Positions 33,683 to 43,673 are shown, numbered from the stretch's first letter. The stretch is DNA of 51,530 bases from Fidelibacterota bacterium (GCA_018674655.1 JABGZQ010000043.1:1-51530); one strand, 5' to 3'. Translations and numbers: made by a program. Notes: a model not told the origin generated them from the sequence alone.

Positions 33683-35491
33683 TTATAATTGAACATCCAT
33701 TTCAATCGTTTTATTATTTCTCAGAACTTTGACTTTTATTTTTTGCCCTTTTTTCAGTTCACCCATTCGCCCCATATATTCACGAATATTCAATACGCTT
33801 TTCCCATTTATTTCAATGATAACATCGCCTTTGATCATCCCAGCTTTTCCTGCAGGACTTTCTTGAGAAGTGACGCCGTCAATTTTCATTCCTTCTTTAC
33901 TGCCACCGCCATAAGATGGAATTATACCTAAAGTAACACCGCGAATTCTTCTTCCTTTGGGTGCCTCTTTGGGTCCCGCTTCAGAGAAAATAGGTCTTTT
34001 ATTATTCGTGTTTAATATCATAGTAAGATTATAAACGAAATCTAAAATGAGTTTTTCACCATGTGTATTAATTAATTCCCAATCATCTTCAGGAAGATGA
34101 TACTCGCTATGGGCGCCTGTAAAGAAAAATAGAACAGGAACATTCTTAACATAGAAACTGGAATGATCACTGGGGCCATATCCTTCCATTGATTTTGTAA
34201 AGGATAAATCGCTTTCGGCAAATAAATTATCCAATAAAGGCTCAAAGGATGGTGAGGTGCCAACGGCACCAACCATAATGGTTGAATCACGCAAACGACC
34301 CACCATATCTAAATTTATCATGGTTGAAATATCTTCAGGTGAAACAACTTTAGAATTCTCAATAAAATATTTAGATCCTAATAATCCTTTTTCTTCTGCA
34401 TCAAAAGCAACAAAGGCGATACTTCTTTTAAGGGATTTTCGGTTTTCATATAGCTTATGGCTTAACTCCAGGATTCCTGATGTACCAGAAGCATTATCAT
34501 CGGCGCCATTATGAACGGCAGTTGTATCCCGTTTACGGGATCCTGTATGCGCACCACCCATACCTAAATGATCAAAATGAGCACCCAATACGATAAACTC
34601 ATCTTTTAGCACCGGATCATTACCTCTAATAATGCCAACAACATTGTTTCCTTGAATTGTCTTTTCTTCTAACTCTATCATAGTAGAGATGAGAATATCA
34701 TCAAGTTCAAATTGGATTGTTTCTAAAGAAGAGTCCATTATTTCTTGAATGGATGCAATGGATTGGCCAAAAGGCTTTAGTAGCGTATTTGCAGCTTCAC
34801 CCGAAAGTTGAATAGCAGGAATGCTTTTGGTCGAACTTGCTGCTGTGTGATCAAAGTTGGGTAGTTCGCGATTTTCATCTTTAGAAATAAAAATGATACC
34901 CAATGCATTATGGTCTCGCGCCACCATCATCTTTTTATTTAAGGAAGCATGGCCAAAGTAGGGAGAATGAGGATGAACCTGTTCCGGCGCATCCACCATC
35001 ACCATGACCCATTTCCCATTTACATCTATATTAGAGTAATCATCCCAATTTGGTTCCTCACTCATATTGAAACCGTATCCAGCAAAAACAGCACTACCAG
35101 AGAATGATCCATTCCCTGAAAATGGCATGGGAATAAAATCAATGGCAGGGTTGAGTTTATCTTCGCCAATCTTCAACGAAGTCATCTCACCTATTTCAGT
35201 GCCTTCGGAAATATCAAATGGCTGTGTAAAGCCACCGTCAATACCACCAGGTTTTAGTCCAATGGCTTTCCAGTGATCGATAATATAGGAGATGGCATCT
35301 TTTGATTCATTTGTGCCGGGATAGCGTCCCTTCCTAGAATCATCAGATAAAAACTGAATATGTTCTATAATTTCAGATTCGAGTATTTTTGAATTTCCCG
35401 GGTCTATTCCACTTTGTTTTTTCATTAAGACCAATACTATTATGGTCAGAATAAAACCGATTAAAACCAGATTATTTTTTTGAATTTTCAT
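33683..35491 (-). CDS. M28 family metallopeptidase with PA and PDZ domains
   Basis: A 602-residue exported aminopeptidase. An N-terminal hydrophobic anchor (about 8-22) is followed by the start of the peptidase fold with an inserted PA-type domain (about 120-235). The two-zinc site is then GAHFDHLGMGG (H near 304), NGADDNASGTSG (D near 330), DAEEKGLLGS (Glu pair near 366), INLDMVGR (Asp near 394) and the late His in AHSEYHLPEDD. A C-terminal PDZ domain (about 515-602; ESPAGKAGMIKGDVIIEING) is unusual but known in FCB-group homologues. It is the last gene of a four-gene minus-strand cluster. Confidence 0.9.
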   Translation of the reverse strand: MKIQKNNLVLIGFILTIIVLVLMKKQSGIDPGNSKILESEIIEHIQFLSDDSRKGRYPGTNESKDAISYIIDHWKAIGLKPGGIDGGFTQPFDISEGTEIGEMTSLKIGEDKLNPAIDFIPMPFSGNGSFSGSAVFAGYGFNMSEEPNWDDYSNIDVNGKWVMVMVDAPEQVHPHSPYFGHASLNKKMMVARDHNALGIIFISKDENRELPNFDHTAASSTKSIPAIQLSGEAANTLLKPFGQSIASIQEIMDSSLETIQFELDDILISTMIELEEKTIQGNNVVGIIRGNDPVLKDEFIVLGAHFDHLGMGGAHTGSRKRDTTAVHNGADDNASGTSGILELSHKLYENRKSLKRSIAFVAFDAEEKGLLGSKYFIENSKVVSPEDISTMINLDMVGRLRDSTIMVGAVGTSPSFEPLLDNLFAESDLSFTKSMEGYGPSDHSSFYVKNVPVLFFFTGAHSEYHLPEDDWELINTHGEKLILDFVYNLTMILNTNNKRPIFSEAGPKEAPKGRRIRGVTLGIIPSYGGGSKEGMKIDGVTSQESPAGKAGMIKGDVIIEINGKSVLNIREYMGRMGELKKGQKIKVKVLRNNKTIEMDVQL

Positions 35492-35507
35492 AATATTAAA
35501 TTAGGGG

Positions 35508-36527
35508 TTATTTGAACATTGTACTTAAATCCATCATAAATAGATTTAAGCTTCTATCGCCAGGTTTGGCATTTCTGCTTGAAGAGAATAACATGGAATT
35601 TCCATCTGGAGACATAACGGGAAACCCATCAAATGAATCACTATATGTCAGACGTGTTTGTCTCCCTGTTTCAATATTCATCAAATAAATTTCAAAATTA
35701 TAGGGAGGGAGCACCTTGACAAAAACAAAATGTTTGCCATCGGGACTCGGATGGGGAGCCCAATTGGTTTGATCATCTTCAAATGTGATTTGTTTTAAAT
35801 CAGAGCCATCATGTTTGATTGTAAAAATGGTCATGGGTTTCGCACGTGCATCGTCGTATTCTTTTTTCCACGCACGATATAAAATGGTTTCGCTATCGGG
35901 CATATAAAAAGAGCCACCTTCTTGCCAATCATCCGTAAAGGTTATTTGGTGCTCATCCGTGCCATCGGATTTCATTTTCCACAGATCCAATTTTCCATCA
36001 GTTTGGCGTGTGAAAAGAATCCACTTTCCATCAGGGGATACGGAAACTTCTGCATCATAATTCATATTGTTGGTTAGTCGAACAATATTTTCTCCATTCA
36101 AATCACTTGAATATAGTTCCGCTCCTTGGGGATAAATGGTTGGCACAGACCAGTCTCCAACTGGAATATCTGGATAATCTCGGGTTGAAGTCCAAATGAG
36201 TTTGTCGCCTGAAGGATAATAATAAGAACATGCGTCTTCACCCTTATGGTTTATTCTTTTAATATTGGTCCCATCAATATTTGCTGTGTATACATGGTGG
36301 ACGGCATCGTCATCTGCAATTTTTGCATTACAAATGAAACTATTTCCGTCAGGTGAAAAGTATGCTTCGGCTGCTTTCCCTAAATTTGGGATTAGGGATA
36401 TGGGGAGTTCTTTTGATGCCTTTTTGAGTGAAGGGGATGGTGTAACCAATTGAGCGTCGGGTACTGTGGTATTACAACCGATAAAGACAAGAAGTCCAAT
36501 TCCCCCTAAAATGATTTTATTAAACAT
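35508..36527 (-). CDS. TolB/WD40-like beta-propeller lipoprotein
   Basis: A 339-residue lipoprotein. The signal peptide ends in the lipobox VFIGC (Cys at 18). The mature part carries about six PD40-type repeats, each with an F/VSPDG(K/N)xxxF core (for example YFSPDGNSFI near 56, VSPDGKWILFT near 163, PSPDGKHFVFV near 264, MSPDGNSMLFS near 306). This is a closed beta-propeller related to TolB, likely a periplasmic binding or scaffolding protein. It lies 16 bases upstream of the M28 peptidase gene, so the two may work together, for instance in handling peptides. Confidence 0.85.
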   Translation of the reverse strand: MFNKIILGGIGLLVFIGCNTTVPDAQLVTPSPSLKKASKELPISLIPNLGKAAEAYFSPDGNSFICNAKIADDDAVHHVYTANIDGTNIKRINHKGEDACSYYYPSGDKLIWTSTRDYPDIPVGDWSVPTIYPQGAELYSSDLNGENIVRLTNNMNYDAEVSVSPDGKWILFTRQTDGKLDLWKMKSDGTDEHQITFTDDWQEGGSFYMPDSETILYRAWKKEYDDARAKPMTIFTIKHDGSDLKQITFEDDQTNWAPHPSPDGKHFVFVKVLPPYNFEIYLMNIETGRQTRLTYSDSFDGFPVMSPDGNSMLFSSSRNAKPGDRSLNLFMMDLSTMFK

Positions 36528-36554
36528 GATAGTTAGTTCCTTTATTTATCACCC

Positions 36555-36938
36555 TTAGACCTGGCGCATTCCTTCGGCTGCACCAGATAAAAAAGCAACG
36601 ATCCAAATGCCATACCCAACCCAAAGTAGTTTTTTAAATCTAGGTTGCAATTGAATTGTTTCTTTTGATGGTAGTATAGTTTTCCAACTATTTATAACAA
36701 TAAATACCATGATCAATAATCCAGCTAACCCTGTAAGTCCATGAGGTGTTGTTATGGGCTTACTTGATCCCATTGCCATGCAAGCAACAGCGGATATTTC
36801 TGAAACGATTCCAACAGTTAATAGTATCACATCTTTTATAGTTATTTCTTTTTTCAATAAAATTGTAATAATTGCAATTGAGTAAAGTATGAGAGATAAG
36901 GTAATAGCAATTGTTCCGACTAAAATGATGGGTTTCAT
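36555..36938 (-). CDS. Small four-helix membrane protein (possibly HsmA-like)
   Basis: A 127-residue protein with four hydrophobic helices (about 5-25, 36-58, 66-84, 105-123). The sequence ...TTPHGLTGLAGLLIMVFIVINSW (about 63-86) recalls the HsmA/TIGR03987-type membrane proteins with a conserved His-Gly-x-x-Gly start to the third helix; this is a tentative match. It lies between the radical SAM gene and the propeller lipoprotein gene with gaps of 49 and 27 bases, so it is probably co-transcribed. Function unknown. Confidence 0.6.
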   Translation of the reverse strand: MKPIILVGTIAITLSLILYSIAIITILLKKEITIKDVILLTVGIVSEISAVACMAMGSSKPITTPHGLTGLAGLLIMVFIVINSWKTILPSKETIQLQPRFKKLLWVGYGIWIVAFLSGAAEGMRQV

Positions 36939-36987
36939 AGAATAATCCTCTAAAATTAGGTTGGGAAGTTAAGCGTTTTCAAGTGAA

Positions 36988-38259
36988 TCAAGATTGAGAA
37001 GTTATTTTAGAGGAAACACTAAAAAATAGATCTTTCTCAAATTCATTATTTGAGGTATAACATTTTCCCATAACCGATTGCCACAATTTCTTATCTTCCA
37101 TACAAAAATAGAAGAAGACTTTATTATGCCAAGGTGCAAATGCATTCCACACGGTCTTAAAAATATTCTCTTTGATTTCTAAAGGATAAGAAAATTTCCC
37201 TGCAGCATCCGCCATGGGCATTTGCAATACTTTACTGGGGATACCCAAAGACCGCAGGCTTTTTATTGCAGGTTTTATAAAGGTCAACGTCCCCATTGAT
37301 ACCATTCCAATTTCTATTGGAGAAAACATAGATATAATTGTTTCCGCAATTTCTGTATAATCTTTTTCGTATGTTTCGTAATGCACGATGGGATGGAAGT
37401 GAAAGCCAACCAGCACACCCTTGCTGGATAACTGCCTGGCAGCATTTAATCGCTGATCTAATGAAGCGGTAAAATGTTCTTCATTTTTGATAATGGTTTG
37501 TGGGTTTAGAGACCAACAAACAAGAATGTTTGGGGGAAGGTCAATTGATAAGAAATAATTAATATTTTTTGTTTTTGTCTTGAATTCTAAAATAATATTT
37601 GGGTTATTTCTAGCAAAATCTAATTGTGCATCCAGAACACCATTTCGATTACCCATGGCCAATGAATCTGAAGACTGGCCGGATCCGATATGATAATTCT
37701 TATTTGGATCCAATTCAAGGTTTTTGAGTTTCTCTGCCAGATTTGATTCTATACCAATTGCGCCATCTTCATAAAATGTTTGAATACTACAATAACTGCA
37801 ACCCAGACCACACCCCTGAATCGCATCGATGGTTTTCAAATTACAGCAAACCGTATTTTCAGACGCAACCGGGCAGAGACCGAATATTTCATGTTCTTCA
37901 GTATGATCCTTTACTTTTCGAATAATACTTTTTACTATCGGTGCATTGTTTTTATATTTCGATGGATTCACTTTTAAATTTTGCCAATCATTTTTTATTT
38001 TATTTAATATGGCTTTTTTCTTTTGGCCATTATTTGATTCAATTGATGATTCGATCGCATTCCATTTCTCCTCTAATGATGGTTCATCCCACATGTGGAA
38101 ATCGACTGCCATGTCTGTGAGTTGAATTAGCTCTTGAAAAGTTAAACGATATGTCTTGCCAGTCTTATAAATAAAATGTTGAAGATGGTTATCCAATGAT
38201 TGGAACAATGCATTTTTACTGAATTCAGTAAATTTATCTGAATAGCTTTTTAGTTTCAT
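36988..38259 (-). CDS. Radical SAM protein, spore photoproduct lyase-like
   Basis: A 423-residue radical SAM enzyme. The cluster motif is C150-x3-C154-x2-C157 (IQGCGLGCSYCSIQ), the CX3CX2C order shared with spore photoproduct lyase (SplB). SPL-like features downstream include EFKTKTKNINYFL, LVCWSLNP (like the VSWSLN segment), a Gly-Phe-His-Phe-His-Pro run (GFHFHPIVHYETYEKDY) and IEIGMVSMGTLTF. Three further cysteines (C129, C138, C139) precede the motif. The organism shows no sign of sporulation, so the substrate may be another DNA lesion or not DNA at all. It heads the minus-strand cluster. Confidence 0.85.
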   Translation of the reverse strand: MKLKSYSDKFTEFSKNALFQSLDNHLQHFIYKTGKTYRLTFQELIQLTDMAVDFHMWDEPSLEEKWNAIESSIESNNGQKKKAILNKIKNDWQNLKVNPSKYKNNAPIVKSIIRKVKDHTEEHEIFGLCPVASENTVCCNLKTIDAIQGCGLGCSYCSIQTFYEDGAIGIESNLAEKLKNLELDPNKNYHIGSGQSSDSLAMGNRNGVLDAQLDFARNNPNIILEFKTKTKNINYFLSIDLPPNILVCWSLNPQTIIKNEEHFTASLDQRLNAARQLSSKGVLVGFHFHPIVHYETYEKDYTEIAETIISMFSPIEIGMVSMGTLTFIKPAIKSLRSLGIPSKVLQMPMADAAGKFSYPLEIKENIFKTVWNAFAPWHNKVFFYFCMEDKKLWQSVMGKCYTSNNEFEKDLFFSVSSKITSQS

Positions 38260-38273
38260 TTAAGTGGTGGATA

Positions 38274-38375
38274 TTATTGAATTGGGCAAAGTTTGGATTG
38301 AGGACTAATTTCCTGGGCCAAAGTTTGCCCAAAGTCATCTGCACCAATGATGGTGATATCATTTAATTTATTCAT
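38274..38375 (-). CDS. Mini-ORF with a Rossmann-like N-terminus, possible gene remnant
   Basis: A 33-codon frame starting MNKLNDITIIGADDFGQTLA, which looks like the first beta strand, Gly-rich turn and helix of a dinucleotide-binding fold, then stops after a Cys-Pro tail. It lies 14 bases upstream of the radical SAM gene. Two near-identical 13-14 bp direct repeats (38283-38295 and 38314-38327) lie in its 3' half, so a recombination deletion may have cut down a longer gene. It could also be a leader peptide. Translation is unproven. Confidence 0.35.
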   Translation of the reverse strand: MNKLNDITIIGADDFGQTLAQEISPQSKLCPIQ

Positions 38376-38621
38376 AATCAGTCTCTATTTCTCGATAGTT
38401 CAAATATTTTTATCAATCAATTTTAATTATTTCTCACCAAAATTCATTCTGGTGTCTAAAACAAGATGAAAAAATACCAAAAAACTTCTGCCAGTTCCTT
38501 TAATAATCTTAAAATCCCTCAGTTATCAGTAAAAAAAGTAAATTTATGGTTGACATCATTTAAAATAATCTTTTAAGCTTCATTCAAGCATTTACTGCTA
38601 TTTGACAGTTCAGCACCGGAT

Positions 38622-38732
38622 TTTATCCAGAAAGGTGGAGGGATCAGGCCCTGTGAAACCTTAGCAACCTAATTTGCGCAACGCAACTTAAGGTGCTAAT
38701 TCCTGCCTCGTAAAATGCGAGGATAGATGAGA
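38622..38732 (+). promoter_or_regulatory. SAM-I (S-box) riboswitch
   Basis: The conserved S-box core is easily read: GGTGGAGGGA (38634-38643), GGCCC (38647-38651), GAAACC and AGCAACC (38655-38668), GGTGCTAATTCCTGC (38692-38706), the P4 hairpin CCTCG/CGAGG (38706-38710 with 38718-38722) and the closing GATAGATGAG (38722-38731). P1 pairs TATC near 38624-38627 with GATA at 38722-38725. A weak hairpin follows at 38732-38756 (TGAC/GTCA core) without a U-tract, so control may be translational or by a non-classic terminator. A TTGACA at 38550-38555 is a candidate -35 box upstream. The riboswitch lies 153 bases before the first gene of the methionine/threonine operon. Confidence 0.95.
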
Positions 38733-38884
38733 GCTATGACGCTGAAATGTCAGGCTTTCCCCTGAATATCATCCTATTAAAACCATACGGACCCGTGCAT
38801 ATTTATATACAATGGGGTATCGTATATCCTGAAAGAAAGAAACCTAAATCTCTATTCCACTAAAGGCATAGAAAGGAGAACCAT

Positions 38885-40132
38885 ATGGTCAAAAAAAACA
38901 ATAACCATGCGGTCGATCCCCATTCTCTCTGGAATGAATCCACGCGAATTGTCCAAGGCAGTCAACATGCAGACCCCATACATGGAGGAATGAATGCACC
39001 ATTACATTTGAGCACTTCCTTTAAATGGAATACTGTAAATGATGATGGTGGCTATGATTATAGTCGAACAGCAAACCCAACCCGGTCCATTTTGGAAGAA
39101 CAATTGGCGCAATTAGAGAATGGACAGTATTGTTCGACCCATGGGAGTGGTATGTCCGCTGTAACGGCTGTTGCTCATCTATTTAAACAGGGTGAGCATG
39201 TGATCATTTCAAAAGATTGCTATGGCGGCGTTTTTAGGTTATTCAATGATGTAATTCGATATTTTGGTGTGGAAGTTTCATTTGTTGATTTAAAAAACTT
39301 GGATCAAGTCCGTGATGTTCTTCAACCGAACACAAAATGTATATGGGCGGAATCCCCAACAAATCCTTTGCTGAGGTTGGTCGATATTAAAGCATTATCT
39401 ATAATTGCAAATGAATCTGATGCTTTCCTTGTTTTAGATAATACTTTTTGTTCCCCGATTCTCCAAAAACCATTAGATCTTGGTGCCCATATTGTGGTGC
39501 ATTCATTATCAAAATATATTAATGGGCATTGCGATGTTTTGGGCGGTGCCGTCATTACAAATGATAAAGACGTGGCCAATCGCATCCATTTTTTGACGAA
39601 TGCCATGGGGATTGGCTCGCCGGCATTTGATTCATGGTTAATCCTTCGCGGGATAAAAACGTTGAATATTAGATATCGCCATCAAGAAAAGACTGCGATG
39701 TTTGTCGCTAAAACACTGGCGAAACATCCTTTGATATCACGGGTGATTTATCCTGGGTTAAAGAGTCATCCAGACCATGATTTAGCAAAAAGACAACAAA
39801 ATGGGTTTGGTTCTGTCATTTGTATCGAATTGTCAGGCGGATTAGATGCAGCAAAGATATTGGCTGAGGGTACAAAACTTTGCACATTGGCTGTGTCGTT
39901 AGGGGGTGTATCCACCCTGATTGAAGTACCTGCTTTTCATAGTCATGCATCCATGACAAAAGCTGCGAGAGTTGAAGCGGGCATTAGTAATGGGTTAATT
40001 CGCTTATCCATTGGATTGGAAGAACCTGAAGATATTGTAAATGATTTGGTTCAAGGATTAGAATTAATAAGAAATATAACAGATAAACAGAAAATTATGT
40101 GTTCAGTTAATAATTACGATTATTCAATATAA
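38885..40132 (+). CDS. Cystathionine gamma-synthase/lyase family PLP enzyme
   Basis: A 415-residue Cys/Met-metabolism PLP enzyme (MetB/MetC/MetZ group). Landmarks are YDYSRTANPTR (58-68), HGSGMSAV (86-93), AESPTNPLLRLVD (155-167), the Schiff-base lysine K210 in HSLSKYINGH, and the C-terminal RLSIGLEEPEDIVNDL. As the first gene behind the SAM riboswitch, the likely job is cystathionine (or homocysteine) formation from an activated homoserine. Cystathionine synthase, O-acylhomoserine sulfhydrylase and gamma-lyase cannot be separated from sequence alone. GGAG lies 6 bases before the ATG. A paralogue is two-thirds down the same operon. Confidence 0.88.
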   Translation: MVKKNNNHAVDPHSLWNESTRIVQGSQHADPIHGGMNAPLHLSTSFKWNTVNDDGGYDYSRTANPTRSILEEQLAQLENGQYCSTHGSGMSAVTAVAHLFKQGEHVIISKDCYGGVFRLFNDVIRYFGVEVSFVDLKNLDQVRDVLQPNTKCIWAESPTNPLLRLVDIKALSIIANESDAFLVLDNTFCSPILQKPLDLGAHIVVHSLSKYINGHCDVLGGAVITNDKDVANRIHFLTNAMGIGSPAFDSWLILRGIKTLNIRYRHQEKTAMFVAKTLAKHPLISRVIYPGLKSHPDHDLAKRQQNGFGSVICIELSGGLDAAKILAEGTKLCTLAVSLGGVSTLIEVPAFHSHASMTKAARVEAGISNGLIRLSIGLEEPEDIVNDLVQGLELIRNITDKQKIMCSVNNYDYSI

Positions 40133-40144
40133 ATCCGGCGCCAT

Positions 40145-42574
40145 ATGAAGGTTAAAATTCTCAAATTTGGTGGATCTTCAATCTCCAATGCCGATCGTAT
40201 TCGAAATGTTGAAGGGATCATCCGCCAGAAACTAAATGAAAATGAACCCTTAGCTGTTGTTGTATCAGCCCACGGCGGCGTAACAAATAAACTGGTCACA
40301 TTGGCTGAATCAGCTGCAAAAGGCCAGGATGTATCTTCTCTATTTCAAGATTTAAAAGAACACCATATTCGAATTATTGAAGTACTTTTCCCTAAGGTTT
40401 ACAAAGCCATACGATCTCAAATTGAACTTTATTTTGATGAATTACAAAATGATATTTCTTTTCTATCTAGTGAAAAAAAATTATCATCACAATCCTTAGA
40501 TAAATTCCTCTCCTTTGGTGAATTATTCTCCACCCTTATTTTAGCAGAATATTTTTCCCAAAATGGAATTCCTGCTGAGCAGTTGGATGCGCGGGATGTT
40601 GTTTTGACTGATGATCATTATGGTTATGCCTATGTGCATTATCAAAGATCATATAATCGGATTCGATCCTATTTTAAAGGTCGGGCCAAGCTTCAAATTA
40701 TTACTGGTTTTTTAGGTGCCACGGAATCGGGGGAAACAACCACCCTTGGCCGCAGTGGTTCAGATTATTCAGCTTCAATTTTTGGTGCTGCTTTAAATGC
40801 ATCCTTTATTGAAATATGGACTGACGTTGATGGCATTTTATCGGCAGATCCAAACATTGTTACTGATGCAAAAACCATACCCAATTTAACCTATGAAGAA
40901 GCAATGGAATTGGCCCACGCCGGTGCGCGGGTGATCTTTCCACCGACGATGATCCCGGCTAAATACAAACAGATTCCTATTGTTATTAAAAACACATTTA
41001 ATCCGGAGCATTCCGGTTCATTGATAAAACAAACACGGAAGGTCAATGGTGAAAAAGCCGTGGGAATTTCCTCTATTTCGGATATTAGTTTACTTCGCCT
41101 TCAGGGTGCGGGAATGGTGAGTATCCATGGGATTAATGGACGGATTTTCTCGGCCTTGGCACGAAAAAAAATCAGCGTTCTTTTGGTTTCACAAGCTTTT
41201 AGCGAGCATGCCACCTGTTTTGCACTTAATCCGCTCATGGTTAAAAAGGCAGTAAATGCACTAGAAGTAGAATTTGCTGTTGAAATGAAAAACCGTTATA
41301 TTGAACCAATTCGGATTGAAGAAAATTTATCCATGGTGGCTGTAGTTGGGGAAGGGATGCGCCATACACCGGGGATTTCCGGAACTGTATTTGGTACACT
41401 GGGCAACCAAGAGGTGAATATTATTGCCATTGCACAGGGATCTTCTGAAAGAAATATTTCATTCATCGTGGAGGATCGGGAGGTTGATCAGGCGATCCAA
41501 TCGCTATACAGGGAATTTTTCGATGAATCCAAAAACGCCATAGATTTATATCTCGTTGGGGTAGGAACGGTTGGGCATGAATTGCTTTCCATTTTAGGAG
41601 AATCAAATCAAGACCAAATTTGCTTAAAAGGTGTTGCCACCAGCAAGAAAATGCTATTGAGTGAAAGTTGTTTTGATCCAAACAAGATTGGAAACAAACT
41701 TAAAGAATCGGGTGACAAATTTGATTTAGATGAATTTCTTGATAATACCGGCGAACAAAAGGGGAATAAGGTATTTGTGGACTGTACTGCAAGCACTGCC
41801 GTTTCCCAAAAATATCCAGCGATTCTCGATTGTGGATTTTCTATTGTAACGGCCAATAAAATTGCCAACACATTGGATTATGGATTTTATCAATCCCTCC
41901 GTGAAAAAGCTTCAAAGAATGGGGTTTCGTTTTTTTATGAAGCAAATGTGGGGGCTGGGTTGCCTGTGATTTCCACTATGCAAAATTTACTTTCGACCGG
42001 CGATAAGATCATCAGCATTGAAGGTGTTTTCTCCGGCACATTGAGCTATCTATTCAATACTCTTACAGCCAAAATGAACTTTTCTGAATTGGTGAATAAT
42101 GCCAAGTCCAATGGATTTACCGAACCGGATCCGAGACAGGATTTGAATGGGTTGGATGTGGCTCGAAAATTATTGATCTTGGCGAGAGAGACCGGCGCTG
42201 AGTTGGAATTGGAAGATATTATAGTAGAAAGTCTATTGCCCACCGGTAGCGAATCGTTTGATTCGGTTGATGGCTTTTTAAAGCATTTAGGGCAATTTGA
42301 TGGTGAAATGAGAGTTAAGGTCAAAGAGGCTGAAGCCCAAAACAAAAGATTGAGATTCATCGGAAAATATGAAGATAAAAATGCTTCGGTCTCACTCCAA
42401 AAAATCGGGCGAGAACATCCTTTTTATGAATTGCAGGGAAGTGATAATATTATAGCTTTCCGAACCCGGCGATATCCGAATCAGCCCCTTGTTATTAAAG
42501 GCGCCGGCGCCGGCGCAGCCGTAACTGCTGCAGGTGTTTTGGGTGACATTCAACGGTGCTTAGTGAGTAATTAA
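40145..42574 (+). CDS. thrA: Bifunctional aspartokinase/homoserine dehydrogenase
   Basis: An 809-residue fusion catalysing the first and third steps of the aspartate pathway. The kinase domain has KFGGSSISNADRI (7-19) and GFLGATESGETTTLGRSGSDY (near 191-211). Two ACT repeats follow (about 318-460), the usual site of feedback by threonine or lysine. The dehydrogenase domain starts at LYLVGVGTVGHELL (about 465), with GxGxxG, and includes FVDCTAS and GVFSGTLSYL. The domain order matches ThrA/MetL; which effector is sensed cannot be told. It lies 12 bases after the first gene. Confidence 0.95.
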   Translation: MKVKILKFGGSSISNADRIRNVEGIIRQKLNENEPLAVVVSAHGGVTNKLVTLAESAAKGQDVSSLFQDLKEHHIRIIEVLFPKVYKAIRSQIELYFDELQNDISFLSSEKKLSSQSLDKFLSFGELFSTLILAEYFSQNGIPAEQLDARDVVLTDDHYGYAYVHYQRSYNRIRSYFKGRAKLQIITGFLGATESGETTTLGRSGSDYSASIFGAALNASFIEIWTDVDGILSADPNIVTDAKTIPNLTYEEAMELAHAGARVIFPPTMIPAKYKQIPIVIKNTFNPEHSGSLIKQTRKVNGEKAVGISSISDISLLRLQGAGMVSIHGINGRIFSALARKKISVLLVSQAFSEHATCFALNPLMVKKAVNALEVEFAVEMKNRYIEPIRIEENLSMVAVVGEGMRHTPGISGTVFGTLGNQEVNIIAIAQGSSERNISFIVEDREVDQAIQSLYREFFDESKNAIDLYLVGVGTVGHELLSILGESNQDQICLKGVATSKKMLLSESCFDPNKIGNKLKESGDKFDLDEFLDNTGEQKGNKVFVDCTASTAVSQKYPAILDCGFSIVTANKIANTLDYGFYQSLREKASKNGVSFFYEANVGAGLPVISTMQNLLSTGDKIISIEGVFSGTLSYLFNTLTAKMNFSELVNNAKSNGFTEPDPRQDLNGLDVARKLLILARETGAELELEDIIVESLLPTGSESFDSVDGFLKHLGQFDGEMRVKVKEAEAQNKRLRFIGKYEDKNASVSLQKIGREHPFYELQGSDNIIAFRTRRYPNQPLVIKGAGAGAAVTAAGVLGDIQRCLVSN

Positions 42575-42575
42575 A

Positions 42576-43673
42576 ATGAGTCAAAAAATTAAAGTTAGTG
42601 TTTTGGGTGCCACAGGAATAGTGGGGCAGAATTTTCTACGACTTCTCCATGGCCATCCTTGGTTCCAGATAGTGGATGTGGCAGCTTCACCTCGATCTGC
42701 CGGGAAAACATATGCCGATGCTGCGGGTAAAAATTGGTTTATGTCAAGTGAAATTCCAACTGAAATAAAAAATTTAATCGTCCGGGAGGCCAAGGATTTT
42801 GATACAATTCCGGAAGAAGTAAAATGCGTTTTTTCTGCTATGGATTTACCCGACAAAGGAGATACACGGGAATTAGAATTTTCTTATGCAAAAGCGGGAT
42901 ACCCAATTGTAAGTACCAGTTCTGCCAATCGCGGGACAGATGATGTGCCCATGATCATCCCGGAGATTAACCCAGATCATGCGGATGTGATTCCAATCCA
43001 GCAAGCGAATCGTGGCTTACCAAACACTGGTTTTGTGGCTGTTAAGCCCAATTGTTCCATTCAATCCTATTTGGTGACATTGGCCGCTTTAGAAAATGCC
43101 GGTTTTCCAGTGAATCAAGTTCAGGTAACCTCCCTTCAGGCTGTTTCCGGCGCAGGACAGACCGGTATCCAATCCAAAGAAATGAAAGATAATGTGATTC
43201 CATTCATTGCAGGGGAAGAAGAAAAAACAGAGAATGAACCGCTAAAAATACTTGGGACAGTTTCAGAAAAAGGCATCCTCAATTATAATCAAATAAATAT
43301 CAGTGCTGTGTGTACCCGCGTTTCAGTCATTGATGGACACACCGCCGTAATCCATGTCAGTTTCCGGAAGAAAGTGCCTTCCATAGAAAAGATCAAATCG
43401 ATCTGGACAAAATATACTGCATTCCCCCAGGAAGCGGGATTGCCACTGGCTCCGAAAAATCCCATTATTTATTTAGAAGATGAAAACCGTCCCCAGCCAA
43501 AAATCGATCGGGATGTTGATAAGGGAATGGCTGTTTCTGTCGGTCGTTTAGCTGAAGACAAATTTTTTGATATCCGTTATGTGGCGCTTTCTCACAATAC
43601 GGTTCGGGGTGCCGCTGGTGGGGCCATTTTAATGGCTGAATTATTAGCCGAGAAAGGTTACATTTATGCCTAA
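42576..43673 (+). CDS. asd: Aspartate-semialdehyde dehydrogenase
   Basis: A 365-residue enzyme that reduces aspartyl phosphate to the semialdehyde. It has the N-terminal [10 protein letters not shown] (11-20) and the catalytic cysteine C160 in [10 protein letters not shown]. The catalytic-base histidine is in [11 protein letters not shown] (near 254). The sequence is of the long archaeal/fungal-type ASD rather than the enterobacterial type. It begins 1 base after the stop of thrA and overlaps thrB by 8 bases. Confidence 0.94.
   Translation: MSQKIKVSVLGATGIVGQNFLRLLHGHPWFQIVDVAASPRSAGKTYADAAGKNWFMSSEIPTEIKNLIVREAKDFDTIPEEVKCVFSAMDLPDKGDTRELEFSYAKAGYPIVSTSSANRGTDDVPMIIPEINPDHADVIPIQQANRGLPNTGFVAVKPNCSIQSYLVTLAALENAGFPVNQVQVTSLQAVSGAGQTGIQSKEMKDNVIPFIAGEEEKTENEPLKILGTVSEKGILNYNQINISAVCTRVSVIDGHTAVIHVSFRKKVPSIEKIKSIWTKYTAFPQEAGLPLAPKNPIIYLEDENRPQPKIDRDVDKGMAVSVGRLAEDKFFDIRYVALSHNTVRGAAGGAILMAELLAEKGYIYA

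Noticed and set aside
38732-38756. Classic terminator arm of the SAM riboswitch
   Set aside because: The hairpin is short, with an interrupted stem and no U-run; kept only as a note under the riboswitch.
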